8,921 bases of DNA from JANXQG01 sp037147235 (GTDB lineage: Bacteria > Planctomycetota > Planctomycetia > Pirellulales > Thermoguttaceae), in contig JBAWVO010000267.1 in assembly GCA_037147235.1 (NCBI GenBank), positions 1-8,921 of the forward strand, in the 5' to 3' direction. The translations under genes were made by a program, and so were the position numbers. A model generated the notes under the pieces. The model had not been told where the DNA came from, searched no databases, and was given only the letters and a program-made list of their open reading frames with translations. Positions 1 to 5,690 of the stretch are shown here, piece after piece. Position 1 is the first letter of the stretch. Every line of letters starts with the position of its first letter.

Positions 1-54
1 CATCATACTCCGGCCACTCCGATTGTGACAGGGTACGAGTCTGGAAAAGCCGTT

Positions 55-399
55 CTAGGGTGCTGTCCCAGGTGGATTGTAGATTGCCGGCGGTGGGGTG
101 ACGATGGTGGGCTGGGCAATCGGTATCTGCATTTGTGGACAAGGAGTGAGAATCGGCTCGCCTATTCGAGGCTGAACTCGAAGGACTTCCGCCCGAGGAT
201 CCTGATACTCTCGCGGCCGAGCACCAACAACCGGCGGGCCAGGCTCATTCTCGGGAAAAGGCTCAAATACCTGTGCCCTGGCCTGCTGATGGTCCACGGA
301 ACCGAATGGGGGGATAAGGTTCGGCGTGGCCAAGCGATCGGGACCTCTGCACGCCGGCAGCACTATCGACAGGGCGGTTAAGAACAATATCCAACGCAT
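55..399 (-). CDS. Small proline-rich putative lipoprotein, 114 aa
   Basis: I do not recognise a named family. The frame stays open far upstream into the isomerase gene, but the supportable start is the ATG at 397-399: it has a GGAG at 408-411, eight bases upstream, and opens directly into a signal peptide. Residues 1-16 are R-W followed by a hydrophobic stretch ending LPAC, so Cys17 could be lipidated, although Pro at -2 is not ideal for a lipobox. The mature part is hydrophilic and rich in Pro, Glu and Arg, ending in a PPP-containing, low-complexity tail; no catalytic motif is visible. It lies 79 bases downstream of the isomerase gene on the same strand and may be co-transcribed; a TACAAT hexamer at 442-447 (-) could instead give it its own promoter. 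Probably exported and membrane-anchored; role unknown. Confidence 0.6.
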   Translation of the reverse strand: MRWILFLTALSIVLPACRGPDRLATPNLIPPFGSVDHQQARAQVFEPFPENEPGPPVVGARPREYQDPRAEVLRVQPRIGEPILTPCPQMQIPIAQPTIVTPPPAIYNPPGTAP

Positions 400-478
400 A
401 GACGCAACTCCATCCCCCGAAAAGACTTCGATTGGCCGCAAATTGTAAGAATTTTCGACCGGCAGGGAAAGGGGGAAA

Positions 479-1450
479 TCACCCCAAATATACATCCAGG
501 AGTACCGTTCTCTGCTGCGGCACAAGCCTGACACTGCCGAGACTGGCGGGCAGCAGCGTGGTCCCACCCTGGGGCAAGGGGGTGATCTGAGGGTCGCCTT
601 CCATGCGGACGGCACCCTCCAAAACAGTGACGATGTGGAATCGGTCGTCCCCGCCGATCGTCCGTGGCTGGTCAAATTCCCAGCGATCCATGATAAACTT
701 GTCGCAGGCCACCAGACGGCTAACCCAGGGATGATCGGTAAGCCGTGGCGGCACGGGATCGACCAGCCCACGCTCAAAATCAACAACTGCCAGGCCCTGC
801 TCGATGTGCAGCGGACGTGGCTTGCCATCGGGGCCGACACGGTTCCAGTCGCAGAGGCGAAATGTGGTATCGCTGGACTGCTGCACTTCGACGACCAAGA
901 GGCCGGCACCTAATGCGTGAATCGTTCCGGCGGGAATGAAGAGACAATCACCTGCCTTGGGCTGGAAGTGATGCAGTAGGTTTTCGCACGTCCCCTGGCG
1001 AATGCCATCGGCCAACTGCTGATGATCGATGCCCGGCCGGAGCCCAGCGTAGATCGTGCTACCGGGATCGGCCGACAGAATATACCATGCCTCAGTTTTG
1101 CCCAAATCGGGTGGATTCAGCCGTGCAGCCTGTTCATCGTTGGGATGGACCTGAATGGAGAGCAACTGAGCGGCGTCAAGAAATTTTACCAGAAGCGGAA
1201 AATGCGACTGAGGGTGGTGGCGGCCGAAAAGTTCCAGACCGCGCTGGCAGACCAGTTCGCCCAAGGAAATACCGGCCAGCGGACCCTGGTCGACGATGCT
1301 TTGATCCGCACCACGATCACAGACTTCCCAACTTTCGGCGTAATCGTTGCCCGGACCAAGCGGCTTTCCCAAGCACGTTTCCAAGCGACGGCTCCCCCAA
1401 AGATAACGCCGTACGAGCAATCGAAAACGAAGCGGATAAAGTGGGATCAT
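479..1450 (-). CDS. manA: Mannose-6-phosphate isomerase, short class I (cupin), 323 aa
   Basis: Zinc-dependent isomerase that interconverts mannose 6-phosphate and fructose 6-phosphate in the cytoplasm, linking glycolysis to GDP-mannose and mannosylated polymers. The expected zinc ligands are visible: Gln100 and His102 in LLSIQVHPND, Glu120 in GKTEAWY, and His178 in IPAGTIHALG. The signature VEVQQSSDTTFRLCDWNR (residues 187-204) carries the active-site Arg198. Length fits the short Bacillus-like form (about 315 aa) rather than the 390-aa enterobacterial form; the C-terminal third (about 240-323) is a second cupin-like beta domain. The ATG at 1448-1450 is preceded by AAGGGA about a dozen bases upstream, a moderate ribosome site. 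It is divergent from tatC. Only 36 bases separate its start from the MITE-like element, so its promoter must lie inside, or have been displaced by, that element. Bifunctional PMI/GMP is excluded by length. Confidence 0.93.
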   Translation of the reverse strand: MIPLYPLRFRLLVRRYLWGSRRLETCLGKPLGPGNDYAESWEVCDRGADQSIVDQGPLAGISLGELVCQRGLELFGRHHPQSHFPLLVKFLDAAQLLSIQVHPNDEQAARLNPPDLGKTEAWYILSADPGSTIYAGLRPGIDHQQLADGIRQGTCENLLHHFQPKAGDCLFIPAGTIHALGAGLLVVEVQQSSDTTFRLCDWNRVGPDGKPRPLHIEQGLAVVDFERGLVDPVPPRLTDHPWVSRLVACDKFIMDRWEFDQPRTIGGDDRFHIVTVLEGAVRMEGDPQITPLPQGGTTLLPASLGSVRLVPQQRTVLLDVYLG

Positions 1451-1486
1451 CGATCGGTTTTTCCCTTAACTGAGTGGGGCTACGAA

Positions 1487-1604
1487 GTGTGTGGCAAGAT
1501 TCTCTGACAGACGGACGCCACCGTGGCACGGGCATCTTGCCCGTGTCAAATTCCACGGACTGGAAGCCCGTGCCACGCGCTTGCCAGAAAATCTTGCCAC
1601 ACAC
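1487..1604. mobile_element. MITE-like 118-bp palindromic element with terminal inverted repeats
   Basis: The 22-base ends at 1487-1508 and 1583-1604 are inverted copies matching at 20 of 22 positions; the outer core is GTGTGTGGCAAGATT. Immediately outside, the sequence GCTACGAA occurs at 1479-1486 and again at 1605-1612 (a ninth base, G, also matches), as a target-site duplication would. The interior holds further nested palindromes and no open frame that looks coding. A non-autonomous element moved by a transposase in trans is the simplest reading. The alternative is a REP-like dispersed palindrome with chance flanking identity. It sits in the divergent spacer between manA and tatC. Confidence 0.6.
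1522..1577. repeat. Nested REP-like palindromes inside the MITE-like element
   Basis: Two perfect 12-base arms, CGTGGCACGGGC at 1522-1533 and its complement at 1566-1577, enclose a second hairpin made of CACGGGCA (1527-1534), a TCT loop and TGCCCGTG (1538-1545), and a small TTCCA/TGGAA hairpin (1551-1565). The arms compete, so the transcript could fold in two ways. From memory, GGCACGGGC/GCCCGTGCC palindromes are dispersed widely in planctomycete genomes and are often mis-called as parts of ORFs on either strand. Confidence 0.7.
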
Positions 1605-1619
1605 GCTACGAAGCACCAG

Positions 1620-1648
1620 TTGCTTATCACTTGCCACTGAAGTATTAT
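1620..1648 (+). promoter_or_regulatory. Candidate sigma-70-type promoter for tatC
   Basis: TTGCTT at 1620-1625, then exactly 17 bases, then TATTAT at 1643-1648. The -10 matches consensus at five of six positions; the -35 only at three. It would give a leader of about 100 bases before the ATG at 1758. The right end of the MITE-like element and its flanking repeat stop seven bases upstream of the -35, so the element could influence this promoter. Confidence 0.35.
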
Positions 1649-1757
1649 AGGGTGTTTGGTGCTGGTCGGGAATTCGTCGGTAGGGAGGCTGCTATTTCAC
1701 CCGCCTGCCTCCCCTGCCCTGCCGGCTTTGACGTTGTTACCTCACGAGCATTGCTCC

Positions 1758-2810
1758 ATGCCCCGATCTCCCGCCCAGAGCGATCTGTTTCAAGACAACA
1801 CGATGACCTTCGGGCAGCATCTCGAAGAGTTGCGAACCTGTCTGTTCCGCGCGATCGTCGGACTAGTGATCGGCTGCCTTGTGGGGTTCCTCGTGGGTGC
1901 CCGAGTCGTCGTCTTCATCACCACCCCCGTGGAGAATGCCCTGACGGCTTACTATGAGATCGAGGCCGCTGAAAAGGCTCTTTCTCCCAAGCAACAAGAT
2001 TTGCTTCGCGAGGCCGGTTATGACGATGCGGACTTGGACCGAATTCAAAAGATCGTAGCCGCCCAGCGCGTTTCGTTTGAAATCGTTTCCATCGATCCGG
2101 CAAAGCTTTCCAATCAACTGCCAACTCATGCCCAGATCGGCACTTTGCCGAAAAATGCCCCGGAGTCCGGCAGTGTGGAAACCCAGGGTTTGAAGAAGAT
2201 TGTGTTGTTCCGCCCAATTGCTGACGACTCGCGAATCCGCATGAACGCCCTGGGCACCCAGGAAGCCTTTCTCATCTGGATGAAGGCGTCGATGTTGGTG
2301 GGAGTGGTTCTGGCCAGCCCGTGGATCTTCTATCAGATCTGGATCTTCGTGGCCGCCGGACTTTATCACCATGAGCGACGCTATGTTCACCTATTTCTTC
2401 CGGTAAGCATCGGGCTGTTTCTGACAGGGGCAGCGACGGCGTTCTTCTTTGCCTTCAAGCAGGTGTTGGCCTTCCTGCTGAGCTTCAACCACATGCTGCA
2501 CATCAATCCTGAACTGCGGATCAACGAGTGGATGAGCTTCGTGCTTTTGTTGCCGCTGGGGTTCGGAATCAGCTTCCAGCTTCCGTTGGTGATGCTTTTC
2601 CTCGAGCGAATCGGCCTGATCACCGTTCAGGGCTATCTGAAGTCGTGGCGAATGGCCATCCTGATCATCTTCGTGCTGGCGATGGTGCTCGCGCCCACCG
2701 GCGATCCCTACACCTTGCTGCTGATGGCCTGTCCTCTGACGGTCCTTTACTTTGGCGGCGTGCTCCTCTGCAAACTGCTGCCGAAGTCCAAGAGCCGTTT
2801 CGCTGAATGA
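1758..2810 (+). CDS. tatC: Sec-independent protein translocase TatC with enlarged first periplasmic loop, 350 aa
   Basis: Core membrane subunit of the twin-arginine translocase; it recognises RR signal peptides of folded proteins and recruits TatA. The N-terminal HLEELR motif (residues 21-26) and LYHHERR (202-208) hold Glu24 and Glu206, which correspond to E. coli Glu15 and Glu103 of the signal-peptide site. Six hydrophobic segments are visible near 30-55, 172-198, 211-236, 258-285, 298-313 and 317-337, with LAPTGDPYT between the last two. The frame is open back to 1656, but those 34 residues (GNSSVGRLLFHPPASPALPA type) are not TatC-like, so I start at 1758; ATG 1803 (Met16) is the alternative. 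The protein is about 100 residues longer than E. coli TatC: roughly residues 58-165 form a charged loop between TM1 and TM2. No tatA or tatB is nearby. Confidence 0.95.
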   Translation: MPRSPAQSDLFQDNTMTFGQHLEELRTCLFRAIVGLVIGCLVGFLVGARVVVFITTPVENALTAYYEIEAAEKALSPKQQDLLREAGYDDADLDRIQKIVAAQRVSFEIVSIDPAKLSNQLPTHAQIGTLPKNAPESGSVETQGLKKIVLFRPIADDSRIRMNALGTQEAFLIWMKASMLVGVVLASPWIFYQIWIFVAAGLYHHERRYVHLFLPVSIGLFLTGAATAFFFAFKQVLAFLLSFNHMLHINPELRINEWMSFVLLLPLGFGISFQLPLVMLFLERIGLITVQGYLKSWRMAILIIFVLAMVLAPTGDPYTLLLMACPLTVLYFGGVLLCKLLPKSKSRFAE

Positions 2811-2816
2811 CCGAAT

Positions 2817-2836
2817 GTCAGGCTGGAAAGCCTGAC
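2817..2836. terminator. Perfect hairpin between convergent tatC and porin genes
   Basis: GTCAGGCT at 2817-2824 pairs perfectly with AGCCTGAC at 2829-2836 around a GGAA loop (a GNRA-type tetraloop). It begins seven bases after the tatC stop and lies 20 bases from the porin stop, so it can serve both strands. No T-tract follows on either side, which weakens the case for intrinsic termination. I remember this palindrome as another dispersed intergenic repeat in Pirellulales-like genomes. Confidence 0.55.
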
Positions 2837-2856
2837 GTACGGGGAGCAAATACCGA

Positions 2857-4380
2857 TCAGAACATCAGAATCAAATCGGCAGCCGTGAGCAACTGCGTAC
2901 TGCTGCGGCCGTCGTTAAACGGCAGACCCGTCTGATTCGAGAGACCATAGCCGCCCGCTCCACCGTCATACCAGTCGTAGCGGACCTCAGGCCGGAAAAT
3001 CACGTTGGCTTGCGGCCGCCAGTTCAGCCCGGCGGTAAGTTCATAAAAATTGCCTGCGAAGCCGTGGCCCGACCAGGCTCGCACACCGGGAATGTTCCCC
3101 GGCCCAGCCACCCGGACACCCTCTTGGTCACGAAGCCATTCGGCACGCATGCCGGCAGTCCACTGGTTGCTAAGCGTGTAGGTGTAATATTGATTCAACC
3201 CATACCACCCCGCCGCGCCGCCGCCGGGCAGGGCGTTGTTCTCCACGCCCAAATCGTGAACCATAACATACTGGCTACGAGGGCCTAACTTCTCCTGAAT
3301 GACAAGGCTATAGACGAAGCGATTCTGCGCGTTATTCACGTCTTGCGGTCCGTTGGACAGGGCATAGGAAACCGTCGTTCGCTGGTCGCTGCTTTGCCAG
3401 CGAACGCCGCCCAAAAAGTCCAGCGAATGGTTGTTGTCCTCGAACTGGCTCCAACCGCGATCGAATCCACCTTGGACCGACCAATTCCCGTCCATCTTGT
3501 AGTCCGCCAGCGCGCCGGTCACCAATTGCGGCACGCAGTAGGAATAGCAATAGGAGTGCGAATAGAAGAAATTTGCAGGGGCGGGAACCGCCTCGTAATC
3601 CAGGATTGCCGCAAAATGCCCTAGCTTCACGCTCAGGTCGTTATAGCCAACTTCTGCGTAGGCCTGGGGTAGCACCATGCCATAGCTTTGGCCATTAAAG
3701 CCGTTAATGCGATCTTCCAATCCGTTGTTGATGCCGAATCGCCAGTCGGTGCCATACATGGCGTCAATGCGGCCGCCGAAGTCCCAACCGTCGCCGCCCG
3801 TGTTCACCGGCCGCTGGAGGGTCATCCAGAACTGGTTCATCTGGTATTCGCTGTCGCGGTCGTTGGTGGCCACTGGGCCGTTGAACCGGCTGACCGGGTG
3901 CTCATTATTGAACGTAATGCCCTGCTGGAGCCATCCGCTGAGCGAAATGCCCATATTTTGAAGACACTGCGGTTGCCGGAGTCCGATCACCGGACCCGGC
4001 GGAGGCGATGGTGCCGGCTCTTCGGCGGGCGGATCGGCCTCCGCACCCATGCGCTGATGCAAGCGGACCTTCAGAGCGGCAAGCCGCGACTTGTTGTCGG
4101 CAGCGGTCGCCGGGGGTAAGTCGCTGGTCACGGCAACACCCGGTTGTACTTCGCTGGATACCGATCCAGAGGAAGGCACAGGCGACTCCGGGGCCGGTGC
4201 TGCCTGTGCGGCCGCATCGACCTTGGGATTCAACGTGGCCACCGCCACGTCTTCAAACGCAACCCTCTGCATGGAAGGCCGCGGGCCAATCGCGGCATCT
4301 TCCGCATGAACCCAACCGGCGGCCCAGCAGATCCCCAACAGCAATCCCGAAGCAATTCTCACCAGTATTCGATACCCCAT
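2857..4380 (-). CDS. Outer-membrane beta-barrel porin, OmpL-like (BBP2-type), 507 aa
   Basis: Predicted outer-membrane channel. The ATG at 4378-4380 has AAGGGG at 4388-4393, seven bases upstream; the 20 residues of open frame before it are derived from repeat sequence, so that longer start is rejected. Residues 1-26 form a signal peptide (MGYRILVR, a hydrophobic core, then WVHA before Glu27). Residues about 55-130 are an Ala/Pro/Ser/Glu-rich linker. From about 145 onward the sequence alternates in beta-barrel style, rich in Gly, Tyr, Trp, Asn and Asp, with strand-like units such as WDFGGRIDAMYGTDWRFG and FRPEVRYDWYD, and it ends in Phe, the usual C-terminal signal for the BAM complex. I assign it to the OmpL-like porin-2 type common in planctomycetes, by style rather than by a diagnostic motif. 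A CYSYC pair (Cys at 289 and 293 or close by) could form a disulfide. Transported solute unknown. Confidence 0.75.
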   Translation of the reverse strand: MGYRILVRIASGLLLGICWAAGWVHAEDAAIGPRPSMQRVAFEDVAVATLNPKVDAAAQAAPAPESPVPSSGSVSSEVQPGVAVTSDLPPATAADNKSRLAALKVRLHQRMGAEADPPAEEPAPSPPPGPVIGLRQPQCLQNMGISLSGWLQQGITFNNEHPVSRFNGPVATNDRDSEYQMNQFWMTLQRPVNTGGDGWDFGGRIDAMYGTDWRFGINNGLEDRINGFNGQSYGMVLPQAYAEVGYNDLSVKLGHFAAILDYEAVPAPANFFYSHSYCYSYCVPQLVTGALADYKMDGNWSVQGGFDRGWSQFEDNNHSLDFLGGVRWQSSDQRTTVSYALSNGPQDVNNAQNRFVYSLVIQEKLGPRSQYVMVHDLGVENNALPGGGAAGWYGLNQYYTYTLSNQWTAGMRAEWLRDQEGVRVAGPGNIPGVRAWSGHGFAGNFYELTAGLNWRPQANVIFRPEVRYDWYDGGAGGYGLSNQTGLPFNDGRSSTQLLTAADLILMF

Positions 4381-4395
4381 GAATATACCCCTTAC

Positions 4396-4537
4396 GTTCG
4401 TTGCCAACACTCTGTTGTGGCCGGTCTTTGACCGAGCCACCGACTGTTATGGCCGGTCTCTGACCGAGCCACCGACGTTTCGGCGGGGTCGGGAGACCCT
4501 CGCCGAACCTGCCTCCTATGTTCGTTGCCAACACTCT
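4396..4537. repeat. 18-bp direct repeats with adjoining Shine-Dalgarno-like sites
   Basis: GTTCGTTGCCAACACTCT occurs exactly at 4396-4413 and 4520-4537, 124 bases apart. On the minus strand each copy is followed, after two bases, by a purine box: AAGGGG (4388-4393, the porin ribosome site) and AGGAGG (4512-4517). The second has no start codon at the matching distance, so it looks like a duplicated, now idle, porin leader. The segment between the copies contains the 32-bp tandem repeat and an imperfect palindrome at about 4481-4504. Confidence 0.75.
4412..4475. repeat. Tandem 32-bp repeat, two units, in porin leader
   Basis: Two adjacent 32-base units at 4412-4443 and 4444-4475 differ at two positions. 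Each contains a small palindrome, CGGTC-TTT/TCT-GACCG, so each can fold as a short hairpin in the leader RNA. Together with the flanking 18-bp repeats this fills most of the 328-base gap between the porin and the glycosyltransferase. From 4538 to 4630 I see no gene, RNA or clear signal. Confidence 0.75.
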
Positions 4538-4630
4538 TGCTATCGGAACCGTGGCTTGCCGCGATTACGAGAAAAGAGTGAAAATCCGGTGCCAAAAGGC
4601 AAATCGTTGCCCGATGCCGTAAGGTCTAAT

Positions 4631-4660
4631 GGCTAGGATGGTTGCTCCCTCTCCCTAGCC
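4631..4660 (-). terminator. Possible terminator hairpin downstream of the glycosyltransferase
   Basis: GGCTAGG at 4631-4637 pairs with CCTAGCC at 4654-4660 around a 16-base loop. It lies about 50 bases past the glycosyltransferase stop. The loop is long and no T-run follows on the minus strand, so this is weak as an intrinsic terminator and may simply be a structured repeat. Confidence 0.25.
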
Positions 4661-4708
4661 CTTTTGAGATTGCCGTAGGCGCAAACTTTAACGATTTTGA
4701 GAATCACA

Positions 4709-5419
4709 CTACCGTCGCCGCAGCCGCCAAAGTCCGGCGATGATCCGCGGCAGTTCTCGTAACGGATGAAGGTGCCCGCCAGGCACTTCCTGCCAGTGAA
4801 CCGGCACTTCGACCACGCGCAGGCCGAGCCGCTGGGCCAAGACGAGAATCTCCAGGTCGAATAAGTAGCCGGTTTCCTTGATGGTCGCAAACAGTTGGCG
4901 ACCGGCCGTGGCACGAAACATCTTGAATCCACACTGCGAGTCAATCGCCGAAATCCGCAGTAGTCGGCGGGCAGCCAGCGCGAACAGTTTTCCGGCCAGC
5001 CCGCGATACCAATGGCGCGAGCGGTGGATGGTTGGATCGGGTGCCAACCGCGAACCAATTGCCACATCGGCTCCTTGCGCGATCGCAGCCGCCAGCCGGG
5101 CGTGTTCTTCAATCGGCGTTGCGCCATCGGCATCCGCAAATAGCAGTAATTCCCCCCGTGCCGCCAAGATACCAGTCCGCACGGCGGATCCCTTACCCTC
5201 GTTTTGAGCGTGCCGCAACAGGCGAAGTTGCGGCCAATGAATGGCTAGACGCTCGACGACATCCGCCGTTTCGTCGCGGCTGCCGTCGTCAACCACAATC
5301 ACCTCATAAGGCTGCCGAAAACTCTCCTCCAGATATCCGCGCACCGTCTTCAGGTACGACGGCAGCCGCAGGGCCTCGTCAAACGCCGGGAGAATCAGGG
5401 AAAGAACAGTTTTAGGCAC
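4709..5419 (-). CDS. GT2 glycosyltransferase, dolichyl-phosphate beta-glucosyltransferase-like, 236 aa
   Basis: Membrane-associated family 2 glycosyltransferase of the type that moves a sugar from a nucleotide donor to polyprenyl or dolichyl phosphate. Motifs in order: LSLILPAFDEA (6-16), EVIVVDDGSRDET (39-51), NEGKGSAVRTG (73-83), the DXD metal site in FADADGAT (94-101), DSQCGFKMFR (160-169), GYLFDLE (184-190) and VVEVPVHW (202-209). There is no C-terminal membrane segment, so it is the short form without a GtrA-like domain. I start at GTG 5417-5419 because AAGG lies seven bases upstream (5427-5430) and the family normally begins at this point; the upstream ATG at 5482 would add 21 residues read from low-complexity DNA and lacks a ribosome site. 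Donor and acceptor cannot be told from the sequence. Neighbours give no operon partner. Confidence 0.88.
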   Translation of the reverse strand: MPKTVLSLILPAFDEALRLPSYLKTVRGYLEESFRQPYEVIVVDDGSRDETADVVERLAIHWPQLRLLRHAQNEGKGSAVRTGILAARGELLLFADADGATPIEEHARLAAAIAQGADVAIGSRLAPDPTIHRSRHWYRGLAGKLFALAARRLLRISAIDSQCGFKMFRATAGRQLFATIKETGYLFDLEILVLAQRLGLRVVEVPVHWQEVPGGHLHPLRELPRIIAGLWRLRRR

Positions 5420-5432
5420 AAAAAAACCTTTT

Positions 5433-5460
5433 GACAGAAAAATGTGGACAGAAAAATGGA
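5433..5460. repeat. Short tandem repeat, 14-bp period, two units
   Basis: GACAGAAAAATGTG at 5433-5446 is followed by GACAGAAAAATGGA at 5447-5460. It lies just upstream of the glycosyltransferase start, in an A/T-rich leader on the minus strand. No promoter is evident in it. Confidence 0.5.
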
Positions 5461-5501
5461 GAAAGGAAATAAAAAGAGCCATTCATTTTCTTTTTCATCC
5501 T

Positions 5502-5553
5502 CCTGTCTTCCTGTCTTCTTCCTATCCGTGTATCATCCGTGTTTCCATCCGTG
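5502..5553. repeat. Degenerate short tandem repeats in the spacer before the integrase element
   Basis: CCTGTCTT is repeated head to tail at 5502-5517, and ATCCGTG occurs three times at 5524-5553 with 11-12 base spacing. Read on the minus strand this is the CACGGATG-type low-complexity sequence that I recall from spacers of planctomycetes and relatives. It marks ordinary chromosome close to the presumed left border of the integrated element. The rest of the 271-base spacer 5420-5690 contains no gene, tRNA or clear attachment site. Confidence 0.5.
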
Positions 5554-5690
5554 GCCAAAATCTCTCATTCAAAACGCGCAACCGCAAGCGGCCAGGAATA
5601 AATCGTTTATTGATTCACCTATCCTAACACCTTGCATGGTCAATCGGTAGCATTTATAGTAGATGAGTATTCTAAAAGCACCCGCCGCCG

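Noticed and set aside
1..6. Two ATG codons on the minus strand after GGAG-like sequence, which could be the start of a further gene leaving the window.
   Set aside because: Only two codons are visible, so no coding call is possible.
25..381. Plus-strand open frame of 118 codons.
   Set aside because: It lies opposite the lipoprotein gene, its product is Arg-rich and patternless, and there is no ribosome site or family resemblance.
400..909. Upstream extension of the lipoprotein frame to 284 codons.
   Set aside because: It overlaps the well-supported isomerase gene on the same strand, and the signal peptide and ribosome site place the start at 399.
1317..1637. Minus-strand open frame through the MITE-like element (TGKMPVPR-type peptide).
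   Set aside because: It reads palindromic repeat DNA and overlaps the 5' end of manA in a different frame; a repeat artefact.
1656..1757. Thirty-four-codon N-terminal extension of TatC.
   Set aside because: The residues do not resemble TatC and would begin close to the -10 of the candidate promoter; the Met at 1758 fits the family better.
4412..4475. The 32-bp repeats as a possible CRISPR remnant.
   Set aside because: The units are directly adjacent with no spacers, only two exist, and no cas gene is present.
4253..4636. Several open frames across the porin leader, on both strands.
   Set aside because: They are translations of the direct and tandem repeats with no ribosome site or plausible protein character.
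4633..5139. Minus-strand open frame of 168 codons inside the glycosyltransferase gene.
   Set aside because: It is the shadow frame of a gene with a complete set of GT2 motifs.
5420..5482. ATG start at 5482 for the glycosyltransferase, adding 21 residues that look hydrophobic.
   Set aside because: No ribosome site, low-complexity DNA, and a well-placed AAGG before the GTG at 5419. It cannot be a normal signal peptide for this cytoplasmic enzyme class.
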